Shown here one piece after another: positions 29,819 to 40,473 of a stretch of 64,000 nucleotides of DNA. Location: the NCBI GenBank assembly GCA_956465555.1, contig OY101128.1, forward strand, positions 744,001 to 808,000, written 5' to 3'. Below the pieces are notes generated by a model, which saw nothing but the letters and a program-made list of their open reading frames with translations, made no database searches and was not told the DNA's origin. A program made the translations under genes and the position numbers. How positions within the stretch are numbered: position 1 is the first letter of the stretch; each line of letters begins with the position of its first letter. This stretch comes from Nitzschia sp. pyKryTriq1. Its lineage: Eukaryota; Bacillariophyta; Bacillariophyceae; Bacillariales; Bacillariaceae.

Positions 29819-31105
29819 TTATTTGCAGTCAGTACAGCAGGTACATTCCACAAAAATGCAGTCTGCCACGAGTACTGTTAGATTCCCATCATTTTGAAGG
29901 GAACACACTTCATTTGGCATCGTTCCTGCCAATCTTGTTTTATACAAGCGAAACTCTCGGAGGGATATGAGTTTTCCCAGGGAAGTCGGGACAATGCCAC
30001 AAATGCTAGAATCATGGATTTCTAAATTCACAAGATTTCTCAACAGACCCAATTCGCTCGGTAGAGATCCAGAGAGGTTGGGATTTGAAAACATCATTAG
30101 AGAGCCTAACCCCCAGAGACCTTTGATCTCTGGTGGAATCGTTCCATACAATCCTGCGTTATTCAACGAAAGCCCCGTGACTGCCGGGATTCCACTTTCA
30201 TCTGGTACTCGGTCGCAGACGACTCGTTTCCATCGACATACCAACGAAAGATCAGTGATATAAGATCTCTCCCCGTTCCATGACGGATTGGACACATTGA
30301 GAGATTCTCGAATGACAATCATACTATACATGGTGGAGAAGAGTGATTTCTCCTCCGCGCAATCGGCTGTATCAATGTACATCCCGGGACCGTTGCGGAA
30401 ATAGTCAACTACTTTCCATCGGATGGGGCTCTCGTGTTCGCTGATGACATGGCCAGAGAGCTGGGAAGCACAAGCGACAACTCCAGCGAGTCGGTCGTCC
30501 ACTGGAGCTGCTGTTGGTACCAGAGATGGCTCCTTGGTTCCATTGCCTGGTCTGGCCGAAGGTTCTTTCGGAAGCACACTCACCTCGACTAGCGTTGCAA
30601 TGGTAGCCACCAAGAAAAGAATGAGTGGATATTTTCTGTGGGTCATAAACGATCCAAAACCTGAGAAAGTGAGCGGTGAAACTAATAATGGACTGGTACG
30701 GCGCAAGTTTTCTCTTGGCAGCAAAGGAGTGGAGAGACCCCTGAATTCTTCTGTTGTTGTCGCGTCTGCAAACTGGCTAGCAACAGTGGTCAAAATGTCT
30801 TCATGACTTCTTGTTTCATTGGCATGCTCGCCATCCAAAGACGACGAAGCCACTTCCTCTATGATGGCATGTTCACGATGTGGCGCTGCAAGGCAACTCT
30901 CATCGGCATCCCGAAAACACTCGAGTTCCGTCAATGCGCTCGAGTTGTCATCGCCTGCTGGATGCATGCTCTTTCTTTCGACCGTGATGAACAAAGGAGA
31001 CGAATTTATAGCAGCGCCGTGCTCCTGGTTCATGAAGGGATCAATTTCGAATTGACTTTCAGATTTCACCGATGCTACTTGCGCTCCGCGGTCATCTTCC
31101 TTCAT
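29819..31105 (-). CDS. Single-pass membrane protein with plant-type leucine-rich repeats
   Basis: Intronless, 428 residues. There is no N-terminal signal. An acidic cytosolic-type region (1-158) precedes one helix (about 159-178, YPLILFLVATIATLVEVSVL), which suggests type II topology. The outer part has an N-cap CRWKRVVCD, then LRRs of the plant-specific type: GLSLNNAGLYGTIPPEIKGL, MFSNPNLSGSLPSELGLLRN, LYKTRLAGTMPNEVCSL. It ends VADCIFVECTCCTDCK, a Cys-rich cap that I associate with a large diatom LRR family. It is a likely surface recognition or adhesion protein; the ligand is unknown. Confidence 0.8.
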   Translation of the reverse strand: MKEDDRGAQVASVKSESQFEIDPFMNQEHGAAINSSPLFITVERKSMHPAGDDNSSALTELECFRDADESCLAAPHREHAIIEEVASSSLDGEHANETRSHEDILTTVASQFADATTTEEFRGLSTPLLPRENLRRTSPLLVSPLTFSGFGSFMTHRKYPLILFLVATIATLVEVSVLPKEPSARPGNGTKEPSLVPTAAPVDDRLAGVVACASQLSGHVISEHESPIRWKVVDYFRNGPGMYIDTADCAEEKSLFSTMYSMIVIRESLNVSNPSWNGERSYITDLSLVCRWKRVVCDRVPDESGIPAVTGLSLNNAGLYGTIPPEIKGLWGLGSLMMFSNPNLSGSLPSELGLLRNLVNLEIHDSSICGIVPTSLGKLISLREFRLYKTRLAGTMPNEVCSLQNDGNLTVLVADCIFVECTCCTDCK

Positions 31106-31772
31106 CGTCGCTGATAGAATGACTCTCCCACTGAGGATGTTCGGATACTAATATATTGTCAACAGTTTTGATAGTCAAGCAAAACTCGACGCATTTGTAT
31201 CCTCTCTCGCTCGCTCTCACACACAACAGTCATTCATTCATTCATCGCGTTGAGAATGGCTACGTAATAACGACCTCCCCTCAAAAGCACGAGAGTGCGT
31301 GTTCACGCTTTCACCTGAAAACCTGAAATATGTGGACACCACCGATGGATCTCGCCCCGAGCAAGCCAAAAAACAGCCGAGTATGTACAGGACATACCGA
31401 TGGCACCCCCATCCACGGCGGCGTGGTTTTATTTGGATGTATATTTGTTGAAGACAACATAGCTGTGATATATGAAGCGACTTTCTGCTAACTATAGTAC
31501 CTTCGAGACATGGTTTGGTTTGTTCATGTTTTTCTTTTAAAAGATAAGGTTGACACACGCTGGAGAAAAGAAGGAGCACCGTCGCCGTTTGAATGATATG
31601 TGCTTATTACAATGTCCTCCTCTTCAAGTGGGAAAGGTAACAACGGGGATCGTTATGGTTTGAATATTCGATCGTGGGCCCCGCGGAGACGCAGACGTTG
31701 CCAAATTCGGGCAGCTCTGAAGTTACCACCCCTCTTTGCGACCGTGAATAGGAAGTGATATGTGTACATTCT
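31106..31772. other. Intergenic, 667 bp
   Basis: Between two minus-strand genes. A 113-codon minus frame (31238-31579) has no recognisable features and unusual composition, and was not called. A TTCATTCATTCAT run lies near 31229-31244. Confidence 0.55.
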
Positions 31773-32582
31773 TTACACCCCACCTTCGTACTCCACTCGT
31801 TTCCAAAGCGCAAGGCCCCCACCTCCTCCACGGGCCGTCGCAATCTTATCGTCCGCGCTGATCCAATTGAAAAAGGCCCGCTTGCCCCTCTTCTCCAATT
31901 CCACGTTGCCCTCGCTACCAAGACCCGTCTTGGCACCCAAACTAGCCGCCTCCCCGGCTTTGAGTTGAATGTCGAAAAAGTTCAACAGTTTGATTGCTGT
32001 AAAGTCAAATGTCAGTTTCAAGACACCGGTCTTCTGCAGTGTCCAATCAAAATCTCCTTTGAATTTGACGACAGGAAAGTTTCCCAGATAGATTCCGTTC
32101 TCAATCAGCCAAGGGTCTTCGCCCTTGTTGAAACTCTGCGTGGCCTTGATTGGGAAATAGTTGATTCGTCCGGTTTTCTTTTGAGTGTCAATAGTGCCAG
32201 TGGTAAAGACGAGCTGCCAGGAACCGCCACCATTTCCCGCCAGAGCTTCGAGGGTGTCGTCTGCCAACTTTGGGTCTTCCTTGTTCTTTTGCCTCATAAG
32301 TTTCTCGAGGTCCAGCAACGCTGCGACAACCGTGTCTCCATCTTCGGATTTGGATTCCGCTGCTCGATAAAGAACAGACATGGCATCGTCAATGGTAGTA
32401 TCGACCGAGGCCGTACTAGACGCCAAGTTGCTGGTGGTGGTGGTGGTGGTGGTGGTCCGCATCATCCGGGCGCGATCATTTGTGTACGTAGTTCTTCCTA
32501 ATTGTACCGATAAGTGATTCTGGAACGCTCCCGTCACGTCGCACACACTCAGAATACTCAAAAGAAACAGTCTGAGCAGCAT
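31773..32582 (-). CDS. Plastid lipid-associated protein (PAP/fibrillin family), plastid-targeted
   Basis: Intronless, 269 residues. The N-terminus is a bipartite plastid presequence: signal peptide LLRLFLLSILSVCDVTG followed by AFQN, where F at the cleavage site fits the diatom ASAFAP rule, then a Thr-rich transit region (TTTTTTTT). The mature part has the fibrillin pattern: GGGSWQLVFTTGT early, a beta-rich middle (GRINYFPIKATQSF, VKFKGDFDW) and a C-terminal GGLALWKR. Fibrillins bind lipids or quinones in plastoglobules and thylakoids. The substrate here is not predictable. Confidence 0.85.
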   Translation of the reverse strand: MLLRLFLLSILSVCDVTGAFQNHLSVQLGRTTYTNDRARMMRTTTTTTTTSNLASSTASVDTTIDDAMSVLYRAAESKSEDGDTVVAALLDLEKLMRQKNKEDPKLADDTLEALAGNGGGSWQLVFTTGTIDTQKKTGRINYFPIKATQSFNKGEDPWLIENGIYLGNFPVVKFKGDFDWTLQKTGVLKLTFDFTAIKLLNFFDIQLKAGEAASLGAKTGLGSEGNVELEKRGKRAFFNWISADDKIATARGGGGGLALWKRVEYEGGV

Positions 32583-32919
32583 CCTTCTTTAATATTTAGT
32601 TATTTCGTGTTGTGGCGTCAAAACTGAGAGTAATACGATGACAACTAATAATGTGAATGGCTATTGGCAATCTACTACCGGTACCCGGGGCCGAGTCGTC
32701 GTCGATACGAGCACGTGTTCGGTGCAATCATCGCGATATGCGATGCGACGAGATGATGACGTGTGTATGCGAAATAAGTCCCAAGTCACGAATGCTGGAT
32801 CGTCGACGACAACTCGTTCGACTTTCAGTAGCAAATAATACTACATACTGTGTCTTCTCTGGATATTGGTCTATTATATTTTGAGATCCTTCCTCCTTCC
32901 TGATTCGAATATTTGCTTC
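32583..32919. other. Intergenic / promoter, 337 bp
   Basis: Upstream of the fibrillin gene. TACCGGTA at 32676-32683 lies about 94 bp before its start. Nothing else seen. Confidence 0.6.
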
Positions 32920-34698
32920 TCACTCATCCTCCAAACGTTGCCTTTTCGAAGCACTTTCGTGCCCCGTCGGATCCCCTTCCACACTATTCTTACGTTGAAC
33001 CAGGAGAGTCTGGACCCAGGGATTATTTTCACCTAGAGCCACGACAAGTTCGTCCATGGCAGTCTGCCATTCGTCTCGTGCGTTCGATGATAGTTGTTCG
33101 CCATTCCTAGTACTTGTAGATGCGGAACCAACAATATCTCGTGCAAATGCAAGGCGTTGTGTAGCCATGGCAGTGGGATCCATCAAGTCTTCCACTACAT
33201 GTTGAAGCCATTCGCGATGATGTCGAATCGCTTCCTCGTACTCCCCTTGAAGCGAGCACCCCATGGCGAGCAATCGATGAGCCTCCAAACTGACTTCATG
33301 AGTCAATGGAATCCCTTGATTTCTCATGCCCCGTTGTGTCATGCGAACCAATGCTAATATACTCTCCACCTCCTCCTCGTCCCCATCGTCGTGCTCCTCC
33401 GATGAAGATGCTGCTGCTGCTGCTGCTAGCAGCAGCAAACGTTCATTGCAGCTGTATTGAATTTCTCGAATGGAATCCACATTGGCATTGTCAGGAAGAT
33501 CGATATCTTTGATTGAAGAAGCAGACGAAGTGCGACGGCAGCAGGTGGGACAATCACAACAAAAGCCATAACTGGCTTGCAATCGCTCTTTTCGCTCTTG
33601 GCGTGATAGACCTGAAAGAGGAATGTAACTCAGTGAAATAGGCTCTCCCGGTCGTGAAACGCTTTGGAGCAGATGCACCTTGGCGATTACGGTAGGAAGA
33701 ACCATATTCGCAGTCATATTTGCCATAATCTTTGTTGCCGTCGTTGTTGTCATTGTAGAGGAGCTAGTGCAATCACATGACAAAAAGGCGTTGGGAGCAC
33801 ATGCATGATTGTAAAAGCTGTGATGCCAAAACAAGGCCCGACCCAAAGTTTGGGTACCCAGAGGCAAAGATAGATCCGTCACGCCATGACTGCATCCCAA
33901 AACGCGACCCAGGATGGTTTCATAATTATTATTCATTGGATTGTCATTTTTTGCCAATGTAGTTGATAATCCATCCTGCTGGTGATGATCCTCTTCTGGA
34001 GACTTCTTTTTGACAGAACGCTGCTTGTTCCAACAGGCCGAAACGATGGACTGGGAGTTGTGGATTTCATTGAACGGGATCGGAGACGCATAAAGATGAG
34101 GAAGTAGATTCCACCAGCCTTGCGTCTTGTCATCATCGTTTTTAGCAATTATGGTGGTATCATCGTTGACGGCACAAAGGAGGCGGATGGTCAAGAGATG
34201 ACTGGTCACATCCATGGACATGAGGGAAGGGGGTTCGCCATCATCGTTCGATGATTCGTCTTCTTCCCTGTCATTATTATCTGCCTGCAATAGAGTGAGG
34301 AAATTCTGCAATGGAATGCATTCCTGTGTATGTCGAGGAGTCGTTTCCTCGTGTGAACTACAAGTGGCGCAAAATCCCACCACTTGGCAGCTGGGACACA
34401 CACGACCGCTGCGCGAAGAATCATCATCATCGTTCGCTTCCATGCTGGAAGCACAAAATCCACAATGCGTCGCCCAACGGGACGGATCCAAGGCGATCCG
34501 AATCGCCGGGCATTCCAACAGGAGAGTCCCCTTGGGCGAAATATCCGTAGACGATACTACCCGAATTCCTTCCTTCTCAGTCCCTACAGCCGTCAATCGA
34601 CCCCTGCTCGAAGATTCGAGCTCTTTCGCCACACGAGCGACCCGCTGCTGTTCCGGAGAGGCCATTTTCTCAACTTTCCCAACAATATCCCATGACAC
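32920..34698 (-). CDS. SMYD-like SET-domain protein with MYND-type zinc finger
   Basis: Intronless, 592 residues. The SET domain is split by a zinc finger as in SMYD proteins. N-terminal SET part: GRLTAVGTEKEGIRVVSSTD. Cys/His cluster: CGFC...CPSCQVVGFCATCSSHEE...HTQEC (about 79-130). SET core: FYNHACAPNAFLSCD (the NHxCxPN motif) and ISLSYIPL, then a post-SET cysteine cluster (YGFCCDCPTCC). The C-terminal part is helical. It probably methylates lysines in histones or other proteins. The canonical Tyr motif reads LSYI, which is acceptable. The start could also be the Met at residue 12 (MASPEQQ), which has a cleaner N-terminus. Confidence 0.85.
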   Translation of the reverse strand: MSWDIVGKVEKMASPEQQRVARVAKELESSSRGRLTAVGTEKEGIRVVSSTDISPKGTLLLECPAIRIALDPSRWATHCGFCASSMEANDDDDSSRSGRVCPSCQVVGFCATCSSHEETTPRHTQECIPLQNFLTLLQADNNDREEDESSNDDGEPPSLMSMDVTSHLLTIRLLCAVNDDTTIIAKNDDDKTQGWWNLLPHLYASPIPFNEIHNSQSIVSACWNKQRSVKKKSPEEDHHQQDGLSTTLAKNDNPMNNNYETILGRVLGCSHGVTDLSLPLGTQTLGRALFWHHSFYNHACAPNAFLSCDCTSSSTMTTTTATKIMANMTANMVLPTVIAKVHLLQSVSRPGEPISLSYIPLSGLSRQERKERLQASYGFCCDCPTCCRRTSSASSIKDIDLPDNANVDSIREIQYSCNERLLLLAAAAAASSSEEHDDGDEEEVESILALVRMTQRGMRNQGIPLTHEVSLEAHRLLAMGCSLQGEYEEAIRHHREWLQHVVEDLMDPTAMATQRLAFARDIVGSASTSTRNGEQLSSNARDEWQTAMDELVVALGENNPWVQTLLVQRKNSVEGDPTGHESASKRQRLEDE

Positions 34699-35297
34699 AG
34701 ATAAACACTTTGGATTTCAAGCTCAACAAAGGAAGTTGCCACCCAAACCATCGGAGTAATAACATCATAATGTGTCTCACAACTCTCAATACAAGTGGAC
34801 GTCTCGATTCTCGATGACGATGAGTCGCCTGTCGTCTCGTCGATCTGTTTTGTACCGGAAGTATGGATTTGTCGGATCGTGGATTTTGGATCTCTCCATT
34901 CGACACATCCGAATGAAAAATCGGATTTGACTGTTATTGACTGATCCGGCACGCGCACCGCCAGTGCTGGTGTACGTACCGCGCCTGGCTCGCATCGGCG
35001 ATGCGAGACCATCATCTCATCGCGCGATCACAAAAATCGTCACTATTTTTAGTCTACAGTAGCTACTCGTAGGTCTACGAATCTGCTACGAATCATCATC
35101 ATCCCACCATCATGCTTTTGTTGTTTCTGGTTTCCAACCATCACAAATCATGGATCTATAGCAGAGAAAAGATCAATTCAGGATAGATAGACAGTCAGTA
35201 GGTACCAGATCCATCCCAGCATATTGTGAGCCGCCAGTCAGTTGTTTTTCTTGGTGAATCATCTTTACTCCGTGCGCCGGTGCTTCAGATCGGGACG
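34699..35297. promoter_or_regulatory. Divergent promoter region, SET protein and PhoX-like gene
   Basis: 599 bp between opposite start codons. No gene seen. A short TAC/GTA-rich patch is present at 35050-35080. Confidence 0.5.
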
Positions 35298-37016
35298 ATG
35301 AAAAGCCTTCGCACCCGTAAATCTGAGGTTTTTCTGTACCTCGTCTTGCTCTTTTTCATGCCGGTAACTTGGAGCAAACGAATTCGAGGAGTCGTCGTTC
35401 TCTCTGGTGGTGGTGGTGGTGGTGGTGGTATCGGCCACGTTTCTTCCGACCTGCCTCACCACCAAGAAGCCGGTGCTGACGACGAGGAGAGAGACGACCA
35501 AGAAATTGTGAAACCACGGAATCTGCAGCAAGAAGGCGTAAAATGCGGAAATTCTGTTGCCCTTTCTTCCGAGAGGCAGGTGGGCGGGGCCAGTGGAGCA
35601 GCCAAGACTAGCGGATGCGGAACAACAATTATTAGGCGGGATATATTCAACCCAGTGCTGGTCACTCGAACCTACAGACCTGGTGAAAAGACTGTGTTGA
35701 TGGAAGGACTCTATCTTTCCACAGGACTCGCTGCGAGAAAGATTGCCGCCAAAGGTCAAAGGGTCCCCTTTGACACCGGTGGTCACTCTATAGAAGTATT
35801 TCATACTGCACCCGATGGTGCTGCCGTGTTCGAAGATCCAGCCACTGGGGACTACGTATACGCATCGAATTCGGAAAGCGCATTGGATGGAGGTGTGGGA
35901 GTCATCCGATTCAACGCTCAAGGTCATGTTAAGGGGTACCAACGACTTCTCTTTCGTGATCCTCATACAGGCTCTGCCAATAAGACGGTGACATCTCGAA
36001 ACTGTGGCGTCGGCAAGACCCCTTGGGACACATTGATCACTTGTGAGGAAAAGCCGGATGGACGGGTGTGGGAAGTGGATCCATGGGGTGAAGAACCTGG
36101 CCGAATGACACGAATGGTCGCACAAGGTAGATCCTATGAGAGTTCTGCCTTTGACAACCGAGACAAGTACCATCCTATCTTTTTCATTACTACCGACGAG
36201 TTAAAGGGCCCCTTGGTAAAATACACTCCGAATCCGACAGTAGTTGCTGTGGCGGTGGCCACTGGCGACTATTCCAATGTGCTTCATTCCCCTGGTGGAA
36301 CATATGAATACTTTAAAGTGACAAGTATTGCCCAAAATGCAGTAGCTGGTGGTGCCGCGATTGGTACCTATGCATGGACCACGGACGTGAATCAAGGAAA
36401 CGACTCGGCCTCGGTCCATCACAAGAATGGCGAGGGCATTGATGTTCGGGATGGGCTACTTTACTACACTACGAAAGAACAGAGATATCTCTACATCATT
36501 GACTTGGACAGTAACCAATGTAGGTTCTTGCTACTATATTGTGTCGTGCTGCACCTGAAACTCGCTTTTGGATTTCGACTTCTCACCCTTTTCTGGTGAT
36601 TGTTCTTGGATCCAACAGTCTCGCGTTCCACTACCGTCTCAGGAGCTTTCGACGGCCAACCCGACCAGGTCGCCCGTGTTCTTGATTTTAGGAATGGATC
36701 TACAGATGGAATCTTATACTTCTGCGAGGAGGCCAGTGATGGATCTGGTGTTCACGGCCGCGATGCTCATGGCAACTACTTTACTATCCTTGAGGACGGG
36801 ACTGGTGCTCTCACAGGAGAGACGACCGGGCTTGCTTTTTCGCCTAACGGTATGTTCATGTACGTCTCGTTCCAGGATCCGGGAGTGATTTTTGAAATAA
36901 GTCGAACGGATGGTTTGCCTTTTCACGGAGCCACGTTGGATATCAAATACCATGCGAACGGAGGAGGGGCTGCTGACGACAACAACGGATTCCGCGATCG
37001 TATGTTGTTTGCTTAA
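35298..37016 (+). CDS. PhoX-type alkaline phosphatase-like protein (DUF839), secreted
   Basis: Exons 35298-36519 and 36619-37016 (99-bp intron, phase 1, donor GTAGGT, acceptor CAACAG) give 539 residues. The in-frame GTG at 35226 was rejected because the first ATG starts a clean signal peptide (FLYLVLLFFMPVTWS). PhoX hallmarks are NCGVGKTPWDTLITCEEKPD, a region read as GEGIDVRDGLLYYTTKEQ, GAFDGQPDQVARVLDF, and GLAFSPNGMFMYVSFQDPG near the end. PhoX enzymes are secreted Ca/Fe-dependent phosphomonoesterases that free phosphate from organic P. Diatom relatives may or may not be active. The ligand-binding Cys in NCGVG and acidic residues in TCEE are kept. Confidence 0.82.
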
Positions 37017-37531
37017 AAGAAAGACCACACTGCCAAGACGTCCGAACTTAATCCAGAGCTGTGCTCAATGTAGAGCCGCAAAGTGAGGCATACCGAATAC
37101 CGAACTTCATACACGAAACTTCATAATAGAATCTACTAGCAATATTCAACAAAGAAGAGAGATCGCTAGTCGCGAGACGCACAATACGGAAGTACGCAGT
37201 ACATAGTGTGGATAATAATATTATGTCTCGACTTTCTCGACTGGATAGTTTGGTCGGAGGGGTCGTCGACTATCGCGATGTGTTCGATGATGTTCGATGA
37301 ACGAACATCTTCGATCTTCGAGCGTGAAAACAAAAGCTACCGGTACGTATGTACCAGTAATCGTCGTACGTGAAGGGCTACATAGATCCAACTCCGCGGA
37401 TTTTCCTTGCAACAACCGGAATATGATACCACAAAATCGAGAAGAAGGAGAAAGGAGACAAAGCATTGAGGCAGTCGTCCTCTTTTCATCATACCAAGTT
37501 GTGCCATATTTCTAACTTTCTTGTTGTTGTA
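37017..37531. other. Intergenic, 515 bp
   Basis: Between the PhoX-like and GST genes. TACCGGTA at 37338-37345, about 190 bp before the GST start, inside a longer near-palindrome (GTACGTATGTACC follows). No gene seen. Confidence 0.6.
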
Positions 37532-38131
37532 ATGCCAAGTCACGAACTTATTTATTTCGACGGAGCCGGTAGGGCCGAAATCGTTCGCATCTGCTTGGCG
37601 ATCGCTGAGGCCGACTGGAAGGATACTCGTTTTGAACCCATGGATTGGCCTACCATAAAGCCAACCACGCCTCTTGGAAGTGTTCCGGTATTGAAGGTTG
37701 ATGGCGTGGATCACGTCCAATCGGTCGCACTAGCCCGATATGCTGGGCGCCTGGCCGGTTGGTATCCCGAAGATCCTCTAGAGGCGTTGGTGGTAGATGA
37801 GATGATGGAAAGTTTCAATGAGGTCATGTCGAAGGCCCCGAAATCCTCCAATCCCGAGGAATTCAAAAAGTTGCGAGCAGAATTTCAAGCAGGAATATTG
37901 ACACAATACGCTACCTTCTTCGAAGCTGCTATCCAACGAAACGGCGGAGTTGGCTTTTCAAAGTCGCCATCCATCGCAGATATTGGAATGCGATCTGTTG
38001 TGAGGGCAATTTCAAGTGGCGATTGGAGCCACATTAATACAAAGTTCTTTGAAAGTTATCCTGGGATTATGGCTACCACAAAGATGATTGACGAGAACGA
38101 TGCCATCCAGGCCTACTATGCCTCCGAATAA
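37532..38131 (+). CDS. Glutathione S-transferase, sigma-like
   Basis: Intronless, 199 residues, the usual size. Start at 37532 was preferred to the upstream ATG at 37466 because it gives the standard N-terminus MPSHELIYFDGAGRAEIVR with Tyr8 in the catalytic position. The thioredoxin half has PLGSVPVL (cis-Pro) and the QSVALARYAG glutathione contact. The helical C-half holds PSIADIGMRSVV. It conjugates glutathione to electrophiles or isomerises lipid mediators; the substrate cannot be told. Confidence 0.9.
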   Translation: MPSHELIYFDGAGRAEIVRICLAIAEADWKDTRFEPMDWPTIKPTTPLGSVPVLKVDGVDHVQSVALARYAGRLAGWYPEDPLEALVVDEMMESFNEVMSKAPKSSNPEEFKKLRAEFQAGILTQYATFFEAAIQRNGGVGFSKSPSIADIGMRSVVRAISSGDWSHINTKFFESYPGIMATTKMIDENDAIQAYYASE

Positions 38132-38257
38132 GGCTGATATGATGATATCAGCCGTTGTACAGTGTGTTCTCTCTATGAAACGAAGTAAAAGAATCGCCAG
38201 AGGAAGCATGATGAGATTGCTTGTGATCTTCGTTGCTCTACTAGTAGGAGTATGATA

Positions 38258-39088
38258 TTACGCTTGGCTCAATAAAATAATAGTACAAGGAACCGATGTT
38301 CGCTCCCGAACTACCATTTTCTTCGTCTTTCGACCAGCGCTTCTCACGATGTCCTCTAGCCGCCAGAGATCGCTCGTAAAGGCTGTGAAGTTTCTTTGCC
38401 GGCGAACTTTGTCCACGCTCTTTTCGGCCTTGTCGATTTCCTCTTCGCTGTGTCCACAGTAATACATCAGCCTGCTCCTCCGTTGATAATAGTTCAAAGC
38501 CAAACGCTGCATGATAGCTTTGTTGCTCCCTGCTTTCCTCGTCGCCGGACGTGTGGCCTCAAAGTCATTGATTGATACCGGTGCTTCTTCTTCGTAATCC
38601 CAATCCAGAGTGATAGGGGTTCCAATGGACACAGAGGGGTTGTCTCCAATGGTTTGGTTGTATGAGCGAATGTAAATCGTATCGAATTGCACTGCAAGTT
38701 TTCTCCGGGGATACCTTGTTTCCTTGCGGCATCGACATCCACATTCGAGGTCACTATTACAAGTAGGCTGTGATAGGCAACCCCGAAGGGCTTCTTGATT
38801 GTCAACGGAAGACGATCCAATATCTGAGATTTGTTTAGTACGAGTACTTCTTAGATCCATTGCAGAGGTGGCGGAAGCGAGACAGTCAGTAGGCTTTTCA
38901 TCATGAGCTGGTGAAGCCGGGCAGTGGTTGTCATTCCGAGTGCTGTGTGTGGTTGAGTAAGTTTCCACAGTGGTAACTGACAATGTACCGCCTTTGGTGC
39001 GATTTGCAAGGGGACGCAAACGAAGGACATTCATAACTTCGTTGATTGTTTGATGGTCCAGTTGTCTGAGACGGATTGGCAGGCCCAT
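38258..39088 (-). CDS. Diatom-type conserved protein with GDNPSVS motif
   Basis: Intronless, 276 residues. The middle segment reads VQFDTIYIRSYNQTIGDNPS-VSIGTPITLDW. I know this pattern (IREY/IRSYxxxxGDNPSVSxGxPixLxW) as the core of an expanded hypothetical family in diatoms with no assigned function. The C-terminus is basic and helical (RNFTAFTSDLWRLEDIVRSA). There is no signal peptide or membrane helix. A Cys pair cluster CGCRCRKE precedes the motif. Function unknown. Confidence 0.7.
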   Translation of the reverse strand: MGLPIRLRQLDHQTINEVMNVLRLRPLANRTKGGTLSVTTVETYSTTHSTRNDNHCPASPAHDEKPTDCLASATSAMDLRSTRTKQISDIGSSSVDNQEALRGCLSQPTCNSDLECGCRCRKETRYPRRKLAVQFDTIYIRSYNQTIGDNPSVSIGTPITLDWDYEEEAPVSINDFEATRPATRKAGSNKAIMQRLALNYYQRRSRLMYYCGHSEEEIDKAEKSVDKVRRQRNFTAFTSDLWRLEDIVRSAGRKTKKMVVRERTSVPCTIILLSQA

Positions 39089-39427
39089 TTTTATGCTGAG
39101 TGCGATTTTTGCAAGGGAAGCAAGCTTTCACCAATTTAGTGAGCATCATCCCGAACTCCGCGACATATTCGAATACCCGGAGTTGAAGATGCGTGATGAT
39201 GGCACATGATGTCAACGTTCGCGTTTTTTTTGGCGGAAAGGCGCAGGCGAACTCTTGTTCCCCATCCCAGTCAAACAATCATTCCATTCGGGGAACTATG
39301 TATGGCCGTTCTTCGCGAGATACGATATATCGAGACTACTTTAGTACATGGTGCTAGACTGCCACGTCGCGTCTTCTAGCTATCCATTCATCGATCTCCT
39401 TTCCGTCTCGCCCTTTTCTCCGCAATT
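39089..39427. other. Intergenic, 339 bp
   Basis: Upstream of the GDNPSVS gene and downstream of the next minus gene. Nothing seen. Confidence 0.5.
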
Positions 39428-39754
39428 CTAGTACGCTGGTGGTATGGTAGGAGAGGCCCCGCAGAAACGATCCTGTCCAATACCAATAGCACCAGTACAA
39501 ATGCCGTCACTGAGATACTTGATGCAAAACACGGACGCAGAATCCCACTCACTGGAGTTTACAAAGGCTTGAGCGGCCTGTGGCGACGGAGCGCCACTGC
39601 TCGGCACTTGGGTGCGGATCATAGCCATAGCGCCTTCCTGATCACTAGCAATTCTTGCCTGGAAAAAGGCATCGGCGTCGAACATATTATCCTCCGTTCC
39701 ACCGCCAGTCGGAACGGGAGGTGGTCTACTGCTGGCACGTTCTTCCATTCTCAC
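39428..39754 (-). CDS. Small hypothetical protein
   Basis: 108 residues, no introns seen. Pro/Gly/Ser-rich at both ends, with helical MFDADAFFQARIASDQEGAM in the middle and two or three cysteines near the C-terminus (VFCIKYLSDGICTGAIG). No family recognised. Composition is protein-like rather than random, and the frame is the best on either strand here. The start could also be the second Met (MEERASS). Confidence 0.45.
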   Translation of the reverse strand: MRMEERASSRPPPVPTGGGTEDNMFDADAFFQARIASDQEGAMAMIRTQVPSSGAPSPQAAQAFVNSSEWDSASVFCIKYLSDGICTGAIGIGQDRFCGASPTIPPAY

Positions 39755-40473
39755 TATTACGTAGTAATACGCACTCCTCCCACATTTTATGATAGATTGT
39801 TTTTAGTAGTCACACTAGAATGCATCGAACCGGTAGCATGTAGCGTATTGAAAAGAAAAGATGCATTTGATTGATTCGATTGGGGGGGGGGGGTTCCGCG
39901 GGGCGGGATTGCTGGCTGGAAAGTTGGTGCGTTATTCTACGGGTGGAAAACTTTTGCGGAGATGGAGGGTCGGGATTGCTGTTCGGAGAGCATCTGGTGG
40001 AGGGATTTGGGAGAAAAAATGTGTTATTTAATCATTGTCGTTGTTGTGTCGCAATAGGTTGGGAAAGGAGGGGGTTGCGGGATTACCGGTGGCAGTTGGG
40101 AATTTGAGTACCGGTGTGACAGATTTTGGGACACGTGAGAGGGTTCGGGAGGATGAAAAGGGCGGGATTGTTTTCGGGATTGGGGGGGGGTTTCCCGGAC
40201 GTTCATTTTGTCGTGTAGTACTGTGTGTGTATGTATCTTGAATCTTTGACCCCTTCGACCACTCACCGAAATGACCCAAAATGAAAAAGTTTCTCTGCAT
40301 GCTACTATGAGCGAGTATGATGATGATTGATGATAGACCACCCTTGTACCGGTACCGGTACCTTGATCCAACGCTCCCAAGTCTTTTCTTATACTTCTTG
40401 TCTTCAGCACATCATTTAACCTGCAATGTATCCTCTTGTTGTCTCGAGCAGTTAAGTAGCTCGCATTGGAATC
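39755..40473. promoter_or_regulatory. Divergent intergenic region with G-rich plus strand, 719 bp
   Basis: Between opposite start codons. 39882-40192 is strongly G-biased on the plus strand: a G12 run at 39882-39893, a G10 run near 40183, and many GGG/GGGG runs between. Two overlapping TACCGGTA copies (40347-40354, 40353-40360) lie about 120 bp before the next ATG. Confidence 0.6.

Noticed and set aside
31238-31579. 113-residue minus-strand frame
   Set aside because: No domain or membrane/signal features and composition unlike neighbours; probably chance.
35226-35297. GTG start for the PhoX-like gene
   Set aside because: Nuclear eukaryotic genes rarely use GTG, and ATG 35298 begins a proper signal peptide.
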